A stretch of DNA of 64,000 bases from Viridothelium virens. Lineage: Eukaryota; Ascomycota; Dothideomycetes; Trypetheliales; Trypetheliaceae. The notes beneath the pieces were generated by a model. The model made no database searches. It saw only the letters and a program-made list of their open reading frames with translations, and was not told where the DNA came from. The translations under genes were made by a program, and so were the position numbers. Below, piece by piece: positions 52,802 through 64,000 of the stretch. Within the stretch, counting starts at the first letter, position 1; each line of letters starts with the position of its first letter. Location: assembly GCA_010094025.1 (NCBI GenBank), contig ML991805.1, forward strand, positions 62,001 to 126,000, read 5' to 3'.

Positions 52802-54496
52802 TCAGTTCGAAGAATTAGGCACTGAATAGACCTTACATCGGCCTTCATGGCCCTCACAAGGCACAATGACATTTGCTTCATCGTGGGAAATCATGTCATG
52901 GTTTAGTTCCCAATCAGCTCTCTTGCATAGTTCGGACACAATGGTGTCGCACTGACCGAGGAGGGTTATATCAAAGTTGATGTGATGGACAGGCTCATCA
53001 GTCATTAGCTTACCAGCCCTTTGCCACTGAATGGCTGACTTACATCAAGTGAGATATAGATATGTGGTACCATTGGGGGCATGATGCGCGGGATCTCAGA
53101 GACCGGGGCGACCTTCATACTCGTGCCAATCACCAGCACGAGGTCCACCTTTTCAAGATCGTGCTGAGTGATGCGATCAAAGAACATGTTAGGTAGAGGC
53201 TCGCCGAAGAAGGTGATGTCAGGCTTATCCCATCAGCAAAGCTGGATCATATCGATTGGTATATACTCTCAGGGCTGCCCACCTTCATGACGCCAGGTTC
53301 GGGAATATCATAACGGCCATCGTCATCGTCGTCGGAATCGTCCCTGCTTTTCTTCCGTTTCTTGCCGTCATTGGAGCTTCGCTTTCGTTTGATGCCTGGC
53401 CGCTCGTTCTTCATCCGTTGAATGCAAACTCTGCATTTGGCAACTCTCTTCGCCTTCACGTCCTCGAAAATGTCACTGCCGGGCACTTTCCAGCCACACT
53501 TACGGCAAGTTGCTGTAGCCCATGATCCATGACATTGTATGAGCTTCTCTGTAGAGATTCCAGCATTGCTTTCGAGATTGTCAATATTTTGCGTATAATT
53601 CGTCAAGAGTTTGCCTTTCTGCTGCAGCAAATGAATAAACTCGTGAGTTGGTGTCCATTGCTTCAAATCCGGGACAATGCTCCCCGCAAGTTCGTAGAAA
53701 GTTCTACAGAGAAGGGAACGGAGGTCAGAAATGCAAGTGCGACATCGGGCCGGCTCACCTTGGATCCTCGTCAAAATTATGGATGTCGAAGACCTCTTCC
53801 GGATCAGTGTAGCCCATTTCAAGTAACTTCGAGTAAAACCCAGTGTGTTTTGACCGGAAATCAGGAATCCCGAGGCTTGTAGAAATGCCAGCTCCAGTGA
53901 TCACCACAACATTTTGCGACTTGTTTAACAAAGTCGCAGCGTCGTCGATGGTGTTGAATTGAGGAAGTTTCTGACGCTTGCTGAGTTCGTCAGTGATGAG
54001 TTTTCCCAGTAAAGGATAGAGGTCCTCGTCTGGTGCTTCAAGAAACGGCGTGATGTTTATGCCGAACGCTGTGCAAAGTTTCTTCGCTGTGACATTTCCG
54101 GAAGTGACAGTCTCGAGGACGAAGTGCTCTGCCCCAATTTCGTGAAGTCTCTTCCGATAATTGGCTGCCTCTTCCGCACCGCAACAATTGGGACCTACGT
54201 TGGAGATCAGTAGAAGCTTCGAACGGGCAGAGGTATTTGATAATCAAGATACCAGAGACCAGCTGCATCTCAGCTGCATTTTCAAGGAGGTCATTCAAAA
54301 CAGAATCATTTTCCCAGTCATCAGCATCACTGGCAATGCTGATGTCTGGCTTGTCCTCATTTTCTGTAAGCGCTTGGCGTTTGACGCGCTTCTGCACGCG
54401 TTGAGGACTTGGTTCTTCATCATCCGAAGAAAGGTCTATCACACTGCAAGATGACTTCTCTAGCTTTGTTCGACTCTGCAAGTTAGTCAAGGCCAT
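52802..54496 (-). CDS. SIR2: NAD-dependent protein deacetylase, Sir2/Hst1 class
   Basis: Model: complement(join(52802..52993, 53044..53223, 53283..53703, 53759..54194, 54253..54496)), 490 residues; introns 50-59 nt. Residues 1-85 are acidic and Ser-rich. The Sir2 N-terminal helical domain follows (for example [20 protein letters not shown]). The catalytic core has NAD-binding [25 protein letters not shown], and the catalytic His in CHGSW. The zinc site shows C-x-x-C (CRKC) and C-x-x-C (CRVC), separated by a usual loop; after it an unusual basic/acidic insert ([22 protein letters not shown]) interrupts the zinc module and probably carries a nuclear signal. Then [11 protein letters not shown] and [16 protein letters not shown]. 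The enzyme deacetylates histones H3/H4 to silence chromatin. The last splice, giving [11 protein letters not shown], and the C-terminal end are least certain. Confidence 0.93.
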
Positions 54497-55646
54497 TTTC
54501 CCGCTAGAGAGGAGTTGGAGCACGATGTTATACTAGGTGTGCTCGTGGTACTCCGTGTAGTAATTAGAATCGCCGCATATCCGCATCGAGAAGATCGGGG
54601 CCACTTGCTTTTGCCGATCGACCAATCACAGGAGCCAAATTTGCGAACCCACCAAACCCTTGGGGATATTATTTACAGGGCCGAAGGGGATCACCCACCT
54701 ACCGGTCGCAATGCAGAAATCCACTACATGAGGTATTTGCTGACGCTGCTCTTTCTCTCCAATTCCAACCTTGACTTCCCCTCAGTTCGCCTGTTCTGTA
54801 TCTGTCCGATATTATGGATCGCACTGATGCGTTGCTGGACGGGCGTGTCCTGAGTCTTGTGCAGCTACATACCGCCCCTTGGTGACTACTCCGTACCTAT
54901 GCTGAAGCCTCTGCAGCAGGGGCCTCCGAGAGCTGACTCGGAGCTGCTCCTTGAATCGCCAGGAAGCGAGATGTCTGCAACACGGGCGCCAAACTTTCAA
55001 GCGCCAGAACACCAACGAACTACTTTAACGACATTTCCGGATTTCCGGAGTTCCACCAGATCAAGCCATCTGGACTGCCATGTATTGACGGGCAGTGCAC
55101 ACCAGCAGAAAGCTCCACAGGCAGGCAAATACTTATGCATGATTTACTTAGTATTGTATTATCGCATGGTCTCACGAATGCCTTGTCGCTTGACGGGCAG
55201 GCGGTGCTAGACGTGCACTTTTCTTCATGCGTAGCGTAAGCCAGTGGAGCTAAAAGGCGGCTGTGAAGCCCCAGAGCTTGTGATGATTGGGCGAATTCTT
55301 GATGAAGGGTAGCTTTCGCCATAAATCGCCACATCCGACTGCGTGGCTTCCAGTCCTTCCCCTGTCCGACTTTACCTAAAGCTTCACCTCGTCACGCTTG
55401 TCTTGCGCTAGCAGGCTTCTGGCCATGTTTCGGCACACCAATACTGGGATGGACGGGCTGAAGGGTGGAGTTTACTTACCGTATTTATCCTACTCCGTCC
55501 GTTGAAAAGGGCTTCCCTCCTGATCCACTCGTACTTGAAGTATTTCGAAGCTGCCACTGTCGTTCCTCGTCTCTATATTGAGTTGCATTGCATTGCACTA
55601 TCATCCTCACATTCGTTCAATTTACTATTTCGATACATCTATAATC
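54497..55646. other. Intergenic; promoters of SIR2 and the wall-protein gene
   Basis: About 1.15 kb without a supported gene. It has an exact TACTCCGTA at 54887-54895, a near copy (TACTCCGTG) at 54549 and another partial copy near 55490. The last 120 bp are CT-rich. Confidence 0.5.
54887..54895. promoter_or_regulatory. TACTCCGTA motif, copy 3
   Basis: Exact 9-mer in the SIR2/wall-protein intergenic region, about 390 bp upstream of the SIR2 start. Confidence 0.35.
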
Positions 55647-56342
55647 ATGCAATACAAAAATCTCGCTGTTGCGGCCTTCGCCGCCACTGCCTACGCATCT
55701 CCAGATCTTGTTGAGAGACAAGCGAGCTCTTCAGGCTTGAATCAGTGAGTATAGGAATCATCTCGGTGCAGAATCCAATCGTCTGACTTTTGAACCAGGC
55801 TCTCTGTCTACCAGGTCCTTCAGACTGCGCTGCCTCCCTCCCTCATTTCTCTCGCCACCAATGATCCTGCCGCTGCTTCCTCAGTGATCGCGTCTGAGTT
55901 TGCAGGAGGACAGACTCCATCGTGGTTCACCGCCTTGCCAACGGATATCCAGACCTACCTCGTTCCGGCTGCGACTCCTGCCAGTGTTGCCAGTGCTGCT
56001 GCCACCTCCGGCGCCGGCTCTATTTCCTCTGCACTTGGCTCTCTCACTTCTGCCGCAAGCTCTCTCATCTCATCCGCCAACTCCTCTATAAGTGCAGCTG
56101 CCAGCAATCTGACAGCAACCGCCGCAAACATTACAGCTACCGCGACCGGCAGAAACAGCAGCTCTTTGATCACGTCCACCTCCAGCACTCTGGGCAGTAC
56201 CGCTAGCTCTGGTGGCTCCACTGGTGCCAGCAGCGCAGCTGCCGGTTCCTCGAGTTCATCGGCGGGTGCCGCTCTGCCTACCGCTGTCATTGGCGGTGGC
56301 CTCGCTGGTGCCCTTGGATTGATTGGAATGCTTGCGCTATAA
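55647..56342 (+). CDS. GPI-anchored Ser/Ala-rich cell-wall protein
   Basis: Model: join(55647..55744, 55799..56342), 213 residues; intron 54 nt. Residues 1-18 (MQYKNLAVAAFAATAYAS) form a clear secretory signal, followed by a possible KEX2-like or dibasic-poor start LVERQ. Residues 30-95 form a small folded region (LSVYQVLQTALPPSLISLAT, then EFAGGQTPSWFTALPTDIQT), a pattern seen in fungal surface proteins. Residues 95-185 are a Ser/Ala/Thr-rich tract, likely O-mannosylated, with several N-x-S/T sites. The end is a hydrophobic tail (AVIGGGLAGALGLIGMLAL) preceded by small residues, as needed for GPI attachment. The mature protein would sit on the plasma membrane or be linked to wall glucan. Confidence 0.9.
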
Positions 56343-57135
56343 AACTGCGTGCTTGAATCTTGTGAGACTTTTGAAATTGGACTTTTATTCTGGTAGAAAA
56401 GGCTTGGACACAGTGGCTTTGGGCGGGACATTTACTGTCTGCATTCTGGCCGGACTTAATATAACCTTTTAATATTTTGTAGTAGTGAGGGCTGATGGGT
56501 GAAGATTGGACAATGTGTTGTATAAAAGATGAAACGCTTGGATGACACTATCTTACAATCTCGCACTTATCAATAGTTCCGACAATCCCAAATCTTTCAC
56601 AAATATATGTGTCTGTTGTGCTTAATTCATTCGGAACGTAATTGAACATCAAGAGAAGTGTTGTGTGGATATACACCGAGTAGCTTGGTCATACAGGAGG
56701 ATTCCATACGGGAGGATTCCGTTGCCAAGCTGCTTGATTTATGACCTGCATGGGTGGCCGCAGAGGCACAGCACTAAACCACTCAATAAAAGCATTACTG
56801 TCGCCTCCCCTAGTAATCTTTGGTGCCTAATACTCAGGAGAAAAGGAATGGATATTTGTTTTAGGACTTCAGATCATTCTGTCGGCAGTTTCGCAGCCCA
56901 TCACCGGTAATTCCATCCACCGCACAGATCTTCCGAAAGGATGTAGAGCCACTGTGCTGCGCACCTCTAGATCCTCCGTTTACGTCATGCTGATTGAAGA
57001 TTCCTGGACATCGAGCAATCACCCAATGATGCCAATAAAGAAAGACGGCTTGTTTCCTTCCTCGACTTCTACGTTGACCCATTACTTCAATTCGTGTGGC
57101 TGGGCTGATTTCGTACCTGATAACTACGGAGTACT
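56343..57135. other. Intergenic; promoter of the aldo-keto reductase
   Basis: About 790 bp with no supported gene. A direct repeat ACAGGAGGATTCCATACGGG/GGAGGATTCCGT lies near 56693-56721. A TACGGAGTA motif lies at 57125-57133, 3 bp before the start codon. Confidence 0.5.
57125..57133. promoter_or_regulatory. TACGGAGTA motif, copy 4
   Basis: Exact 9-mer ending 2 bp before ATG 57136 of the aldo-keto reductase, so it would be in the leader rather than the promoter. Confidence 0.35.
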
Positions 57136-58574
57136 ATGGCTTCAAGCACACTTTGCTTCAGGCAATTGACGCGGCGAGCCACCTGCCAGCCGTCTCCGCA
57201 ACGGCAGTCACGTCGACTGGCTTCGGCATACGCTGGAACCACATTCAAGCTCAATACAGGGCACGAAATACCTGCTCTTGGTTTTGGCACATGGCAAGAT
57301 AAGGATGCACAGGAGGCTGCAGTTACCACCGCACTGAAGCATGGATACCGGCATATTGATACTGCGAGAGTGTAGGCCATCTTTACAAGAATACTACTTA
57401 GAAATACTTCCCAGAATGCTGAAGCAACCTGGACTATTATAGATACGGTACGGAGCCAGCAGTCGGTCAAGCAATCAAGAAATCTGGAGTGCCTCGTAGC
57501 GATCTCTTCATCACCACGAAATTGTGGAATAACAGCCATCACCCTGATGATGTTGCGAAAGCTTTAGATGCCTCTCTAGAAGACCTTGGCCTCGACTACA
57601 TCGACCTCTATCTCATGCACTGGCCATCCCCCTTCGCGCGCAGTGATTCACTCAATCCCAAGGATAAAAATGGCGAGAACATTCCGGGGGATACAGATTA
57701 TGTTGATACTTATAAGGCAATGGAGAAATGCTTGGATTCAGGCAGGATCAAAGCTATTGGCGTTTCCAACTTCAGTAGAGGGGAGATGGAGAGATTACTC
57801 CGGGAGACTACCAAGGTAACTTCTATCTTCCTCGCACGCGATTGCAACCACCAAGGCATGCAATAAGAAATGTCGGCGGGGCGGACAAGTCTCTTATGCT
57901 TTGCTGGGTGCCTCCTAGATGATGAAGCAGAAAAAGGGTATTTAAGAGCCTCCTACCGGCTCTTTCTCAATATCTTAATAAGTTCTTCATCTTATGTTTA
58001 GAGAAGAATCTGTTGAGAGAACCGCGTAATTCACAGAAGCATAGGAGGCCAAAAAATTAGCTGCTTCAAATACTGAAGCACCGACATTTCTTGTTACACT
58101 CCCTAGCGCAACATATCAGAAGCTGACTCCAACTTATAGGTACCCGCGGCGCACCAGATAGAGCTACATCCCTATCTTCAACAACATTCCTTTACCGACT
58201 GGCACAGGAGTAAGGGAATTCACATCACACAATATAGTCCATTCGGAAACCAGAACGAGGTATACAGTGCCGGGAAAGGGATGGATAAATTAATAGATGA
58301 TGCTATACTGTCTGAGATAGGGCAGAAGCATGGTAAGAGTGGCGCACAGGTTGCACTCGCATGGGGCATTGCGAAAGGCCACTCGGTCATTCCCAAGAGC
58401 AAGACGGAGTCGCGAATCAATGCGAATATCCAAGGGGACTTCAAACTGGATGCAGAAGACGTGAGGAGGATTGATGAGATGGATAGGAAACTACGCTTCA
58501 ATGATCCTTCAAAGCGTTTTGGGTGGAACTTCTACTCTGATTTGGATGGGAAGAAATCAGAAAATCTACTATAG
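57136..58574 (+). CDS. Aldo-keto reductase, possibly mitochondrial
   Basis: Model: join(57136..57371, 57443..57815, 58140..58574), 347 residues. The AKR barrel starts near residue 38 ([20 protein letters not shown]). The catalytic tetrad is complete: Asp75 and Tyr80 (HIDTARVYG), Lys105 (TTKLWN) and His138 (LMHW). Tyr80 lies just past the first intron. NADPH-binding features are present: [19 protein letters not shown], and [16 protein letters not shown]. The first 37 residues are rich in Arg/Ser/Thr with no acidic residue, like a mitochondrial presequence; a cytosolic form from a later start is not excluded. Such enzymes reduce aldehydes and ketones with NADPH, including glycerol and xylose pathway substrates; the substrate here is not known. 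Intron 2 is 324 nt because of an insertion. Confidence 0.92.
57859..58098. mobile_element. Inverted-repeat-bounded insertion in an intron (solo-LTR-like or MITE-like relic)
   Basis: Within intron 2 of the reductase gene, the perfect 12-bp inverted pair AAGAAATGTCGG (57865-57876) and CCGACATTTCTT (58081-58092) bounds about 215 bp. The pair extends outward imperfectly to TGCAAT and GTTACA, giving TG...CA termini like an LTR. A TATTTAAG box near 57950 would suit an LTR promoter. No direct target duplication is evident and no internal frame exists. It is therefore either a solo LTR of a retroelement relic or a small inverted-repeat transposon. It appears old enough to have lost its duplication but does not seem to disturb the splice sites. 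Confidence 0.5.
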
Positions 58575-61500
58575 AATATGTCGTCTGACATTCTTCGAAT
58601 TACCAATCGCTTTGATTTATGAGGCATTCATTCAACTACTCAGCCATGGGCGAGGGTGGGACAGGATTAGTGTTTGGAGGCCCGAGCTTCCGCACACACG
58701 TCAAGGCACATCCATTCCTTTTCTTCTGCCCATCTTCCATGATCATCCTCGTGAGGAGTCTGCACGGCTTCGCGCTTCACTGGGTGAGTGTGATCATGAT
58801 ATCTACGAGGGGCACAGTGGTAAGTCTCTTGTCTTAACCTTTGCGTCTCGCATGCTACTCATAGGATGACCACAACAATCCAACTCCGAAAGCGTCATGC
58901 AGGAAACAAACATCTCTAGAATTACTCTGATCGCCATGCATGCTCAATCTTGCTCTTAATCTCTATTTGGCATTAGCATGTCGCTAATCGCAATTTTCTA
59001 TCAGCAGCTTTGAAACGCATCGCCGTCAATGCTGTCCTTCCACTCAAATACATTCTCCACCGACCCCTTTAAGCTTGATGGTATGGACTGAAGGCTTTGA
59101 TATGTGGCTCAAAGCCTCGTGATAGGATATGGAAGCACACAGGAGTGGCCTTGGAGCTTGGTGTATCTATGAAAGGTACGGAAAATTTTTTCTACCGATT
59201 TTGGTTATCATGATGATCAATCGACATTGGAAAGGCATTCCTCGAACAGAACTCATATTGTTGAATTGTCTTACTAGTTTCAGCCTTGTCTGACCCCTTC
59301 CAATTTCGTCAAATTCCTTCATTGATCTTCTGTTGATCCTGGTTCACTAACATGCCCCTTCGAACAGGTAAACTCTCGTGAACTTTCTTCTCCTCTCTTT
59401 CATCCTTTTACATGAAGAAGATTTGAACGTACGGGCGGGCAGAACGTGCTCCTCACTCGTAGTCCACTACAAGCAGAGCGTACAACTTTGCGGGCCACCG
59501 AGTGGGGGGAAACTTGTTGAGGATACGTCACCTGATCAAAGCACACCTGCTGGAGGAGATCTTGATTCTTATCCAAGGAAAATTTGCTGATATTGCTAGA
59601 TAGGTATCTTGATCGTTCATTCCATCCATGACCGCACGTTCTGTTCACCATCACTACATGATGATTCTTATTCACACTGTTTGAACGGATTGCCTTGTAA
59701 CGAGGGCATGTCCGGAGATGATCTATCAACACTGAAAATTCTGATTTAATGAGGCACGTTACCATCGTCTACTCGTACCAGACGTACGGACTAACTGATG
59801 ACTTCAGCCTGAAATTAGATGGCTCCATTTTTACATGCGCATTCTGCTTCTCAGCTAATTTGTCTCTGAAACTCTACTAAGTGGAAGTTCATAGGCTTAC
59901 TGCCTTCGCCCACGCGTAGACACGGGCTTGATGCCCAGGTAGCTTCAGGTACGTATTATGACCACCGGACCGATTTCCTCGACGATTTACTTTATGTGAT
60001 GATTCCTCTATCTTAGCGGATTCCACTGCAACATCATTGAAGATTTTAACAGACCCTTTTCTGACCTTTTAGCCCTGGCCGTTGGAAAAGTGAAGATCAC
60101 CGTCCTTGCACATTGGCTGATTTTTCGTGCCTAGGTTTAGAAGTAGTCACGTTTGGTCGGTACCATACCCTCTTGAAAAGGTAATGCTCCTTGCCCGGTC
60201 CATGATTTGAGCGGCATCATGATGAATTCATAAATCGCTGTGTTCTTTCCGAATATTTTTGAAGAAACGCATATCATCTTGGAGAACTGACATCAGTCCC
60301 TTTCACCAAGCATATCAAAAGTCCAGCCGACTTTGGAGACGAGGTAGCTGATGACTAGTTCAGGCAAACGCGATCCAAATTGGGAGCGGCTTCTCTGGCA
60401 GGTCACTGTGTGGCAACTGTCTAGAACTCCGCAGAACGATTCGGAGATCTTATTGTGCACGAGGAGCGTCAAGAGCTCCCCATTAGAGCCACGAAATCTG
60501 CAAGACAGATCTCTCTCACCCCAGATGAGTCCAGTATTTCTTCGATACTGCCCAACAGAGCCCATCGCTGGCAGCAGGACGGCGGGCAGAAAATTGGGGT
60601 TTTCAAGGTCATCATTCTCATAGAGTCATAGACATGTACCAAAAAACTTCCCCCTATCCTTATGAATGACAAATTCGCAAATCGTCATGATTGGGGGGGA
60701 ACTATACGTCATCTATTCGTAAAGCCAGTGAATACATCATCACACCTGCACCTCATTACAAAATTGTGGCTTTGAGGGGCGTATCGGGCGATCAGGATAG
60801 CGGAGGAAGACCTCAGGCGACCATGCATTCACCCCTTGAAAATGTAGCCAGGGTCAGCCCGTGCCTCGTGGAAATTACCGATGGCCTCACCTCTCCATGG
60901 AATACATGGTGACATTTGTATGTATCTGACGAAATGACGTTTCTCATGCATAGAAGTTTGGAGTCCATGAAAAAACAGGCACGCCATTTACGTAATCTTG
61001 AATATGCGTTGATCTTTTCTGAAATTTTGAATGTAGTCCTGCCATAATCAAAGATCTCTACCTCATCTATGTGATGAACCTAGGAAGAAGCACGTCCTAC
61101 CTACCCATCATCTCACCTTTCGCTGGCCGAGGATCGCATCGCGATTCCAAGCATGTGGATTTTAATACCTAAGCTCGCATACTCTTCCTACATACGGTCC
61201 AACTGCGGCGGTCCGATAAGGCGAGATAAATGGGACGTACCGGTAGCCGAGGGTCAAAATAATCTGCATCAGTTGCTGTCATGCTCATGCGACGGCTGAC
61301 ACGTGCTCTAAGATTAGAAAATAGAACGAAACGGAGCTGGCCGTACGCATGAGCATGCACTGCGGCCCGTCCGATAATCGGGAGCCAACGGCGTGCCCAC
61401 AACATGGAGCTGCCCCTCCGAACAGCGCCGCAATCCGCAGGGCAAAGGACTCCCTTGCGAAGAAAATATTCGGAGCGGGGACAAACCTTTCAGACCGATC

Positions 61501-64000
61501 TTAGGAAAACAGCCGGCGGCGTCAGAAAATTTGGTAGGTCCGAGGTGACGTTGCTCTACGCTCCGGTGCTCCAACTGCATGACGACAGTCAACTACTTCG
61601 TACCGAAGACACTTGTCCACAGAAGGGAGTCAGCTTTTTCCGGAGCAGGATTACACAAGAGCTTGGATAGAAAGCCTGGCTCTTCCGCATTCCGAAAACC
61701 CTCTAATCATCCACTCTGTCACCCTATATGGACTAGTGATCTCGCACAACGTGCGATGGTACGTAGCTGCTAGCGTCAATCGATGGCACTTCTGAGTTCT
61801 GATCGCCGCTCGCATCCTCAAAGCCAGGAGGATATGGCGTGCACCACTGGGCTGGAACATGAAGAAACGTCTCCGGAGCCAATCATGGGGCATGTAAGCG
61901 CAGCGAGCCAATTAGAGTTTGGATAGTCAGGAACAAGAGCCGGCAGATGCACGCGTGAAAACAGGGCAGCCGGCCGGTCCTGAGTTCCGAGGCACGAATT
62001 AGCCCATCCGTCATGACACCAATCCAGGGGTATCCTTATGCCGGCCCATGCTCGGCTGGGGTGAGGCCCGGCAGAAGGCTCTAGTCCACTTGCGACGCAA
62101 GAAAAGGGGCACTCCGTAACTCGTCTAAATTGCCTGTGATTTCCGTGAAGCTTCTAATTAGGACCCCAGTAGGTACGGAGTACTTTCGGGGGTGATAACA
62201 AAGCCCCCCACAGCGAGCGTGGGAGTCCCAGAAGTGACTCCAACAAGGCTGCTGTTCATTCTCATGCGGCTTCTATTATTATGGTCTGACGGATGGGCCA
62301 ACATGACATGCAGCATCGCAGACTTGCGGAAAGAAAACATAGTGAAGCAAGCCAGAATTTGGGGTACCAAGGCAGAGGGCTAAAAAGCAGAGGACCACCA
62401 ACGCGACAAAACAAATCATAGGCGTGAAAGTGATTCGCGGGCGAGATGGCGGGCAGAGGGCGATGACGCCGGGGGCGGAAATGGTGACAATGACATTTGA
62501 TCCGAATTGGGCTAGATGGGCAAGATACTTAGCCTGGAAAAGCCGCCAATAAACTGGATAATCAGCATAATTTCCGTGGCATCGGTGGCATAGTGGTAGT
62601 GTGGAATCGTGGATGGTGTGCACGTTCAGAAGGGGCAGTGGTGGAACAGCGGGAGCCCGGAAGGCAACCTTCCTGTGCATCGCTCCTGCCCTGCTGCTGC
62701 TGCTGCGTGTTCTGGGGTCTCCCTCAGCTCGCGCGCAAGGCTGACCAGCTCCAGCACAGCTTCGTTAGCAAAACGTCCTCTCTGCACTAGCTACACTACT
62801 ATCTAACGTCACTAACTTCACTGACTGCCGGCGCGCTTTGCAAAACAAATCAGGCCGCTGGCTGACTGAGCAGGAACCCGGTGGCCAGACGCGCACCAAC
62901 TGCAGCGGGCTCTGGACGCGACTGACAGCGGGCAATTGGGGGCTGCCACGCGCAGTGCCAAAAGCTGCCAGCGGCCAGCTTCCAACTAACGCTGCTGCAT
63001 GCCTCGTCACCGTCTGCCCTGCCATAGTTAGTTATAGTCAGGAGCGGCACTGCTCGAGCTGGCCGGGGCCAAGCTTTGAGCTTCTGCTTGTCTCGGTCAC
63101 ACACACTCTGCCCGTCTCGACCTTGGACTTCGACTTCGACCTTTCCTACTCACTACTGCTATTGACACCTTCCTCGTGCCCAACGCCGCGTTAATCACCT
63201 CTGCTCCACTTGGCTTTGACGCCGCCGGCTTTCGGTTCGCTGGCCCGCGCAGCTACCACCGCAATCTCATCCTCTCGTCTCACGCTTGGACCGGTCCGAA
63301 GACTCCACCGCCGCCGTCGTCGCGGTGAAGCTGGCCTCTCCCCAGTCCTCTGTGCTGGCATCCACCAGCCTTTCCTGGCCCAGCAACACACGACTCAGCC
63401 AGCAACGGCGCACACCACGAATCCCTTCTCACACCCGTACGACTGCGCTCCTGCCTTCATTAACATCTTCAGATTATTGTTCGTTACTTATTCCCGACAG
63501 CCACGTTCTTCATCTCACTCGTTTCCGCCGCCCCGTGACGCAGGGCCCCCTAAAGTCGCAAGCATCCCCCCTGGACTCAACTTGACCTAAAACCAGTCCG
63601 AGATAGGAAGGGAACGATTCATGCTCTGTGCTTTCCACGACCAAAAATCTTATCCACTTGGAAGGAAGCTAGCACTTGTTGCATTATTATTATTGTTACC
63701 CTGATCCTCTCACCCAGGCGTCAGTACTCCTTCTTTCGCGACTGCCGGTATCCTTGGTCCGCCAAAGTCGTCATTTTCCACCCAGTTTCAGAACGCCCAC
63801 GTTTCCAGGTCTCGACAGGTACTCCCCCTTTGGAAAAAAGCTTGTCCTTCGATCCTTCTTCATCACATCTGGCGCATTCTAGCGGCGCGCGATCCATCCT
63901 TACTCAAGCCACCCCACGCCAACGACTCACTCTCCTTGCCCATCGATCTACCCAAGTGGAACCTGTCTGGTGGAATCGCACCCGCGTACCGTAGTGCTGG
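58575..64000. other. Long region without a supported gene
   Basis: About 5.4 kb, with short frames only and no recognisable domain on either strand. The segment 62.7-64.0 kb becomes strongly CT-rich with many C-runs on the plus strand, like a long leader or core promoter, so a plus-strand gene probably starts beyond the window. It holds one TACGGAGTA (62174-62182) and a near copy (CACTCCGTA at 62112). I saw no transposon ends. Confidence 0.5.
62174..62182. promoter_or_regulatory. TACGGAGTA motif, copy 5
   Basis: Exact 9-mer in the long intergenic region at the right end of the window. Confidence 0.35.

Noticed and set aside
58619-58837. Glycine- and phenylalanine-rich small frame after the reductase
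   Set aside because: Too short, no signal or domain, and not linked to a splice site.
63210-63590. 126-residue frame in the CT-rich right end
   Set aside because: Pro/Ser/Thr/Arg composition mirrors the CT-rich leader sequence, and no domain is visible; more likely the leader of a gene outside the window.

Overview
The window looks like nuclear DNA of a filamentous ascomycete (Pezizomycotina). Most multi-exon genes can be rebuilt with introns of about 43-110 nt that carry GT/AG ends, and the proteins match known fungal families: a Prp5 RNA helicase, Cwf19, a GPN-loop GTPase, eIF3h, a Sir2 deacetylase, a PolX polymerase, RNase P Rpp40 and a GPI-anchored wall protein. I cannot place the genus. 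Dothideomycetes or a related class is a guess. I saw no tRNA, rRNA or CRISPR array.

Layout. 0-4.7 kb: degenerate tandem repeats, a six-helix-type membrane protein, and a repeat-rich Pro/Thr/Gln/Tyr protein whose ATG overlaps the stop of the gene before it. A 191-bp Tc1/mariner-type MITE with TA target duplication lies at 4.19 kb. 4.7-16 kb: an F-box-like protein, a five-exon DDT/WHIM-PHD finger chromatin protein, a decayed GH45 endoglucanase, a small membrane protein and an AAAP-type amino acid transporter. 16-20 kb: the divergent pair GPN1/NPA3 and CWF19. 20-28 kb: a short-chain dehydrogenase relic, one member of an uncharacterised family, eIF3h, a conserved basic protein and a glutathione S-transferase that may form one fusion gene. 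28-38 kb: mostly intergenic, with a C2H2 zinc-finger factor behind a 4.6-kb gap, a second member of the uncharacterised family, and a decayed coiled-coil gene.

38-58.6 kb is the densest part: an uncharacterised protein with a zinc-metallopeptidase signature, a NIP30/FAM192A homologue, PolX (POL4), a short MGNC-type acylated protein, PRP5, a mitochondrial HMG-box-like protein, RPP40, SIR2, a cell-wall mannoprotein and an aldo-keto reductase with an inverted-repeat-bounded insertion in one intron. 58.6-64 kb holds no gene I can support.

The genes do not form a pathway or cluster. Housekeeping RNA genes (CWF19, PRP5, RPP40, NPA3), chromatin and DNA genes (SIR2, POL4, PHD protein, HMG protein) and lineage-specific genes are interleaved, with several divergent pairs on short shared promoters. 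I found no clearly new multi-gene system. The best leads are the HEXXH protein, the possible GST fusion, the TAATG-overlapping gene pair, and the paralogue pair in which coding similarity continues past a stop codon. All gene models are hand-spliced from sequence and no database search was run.
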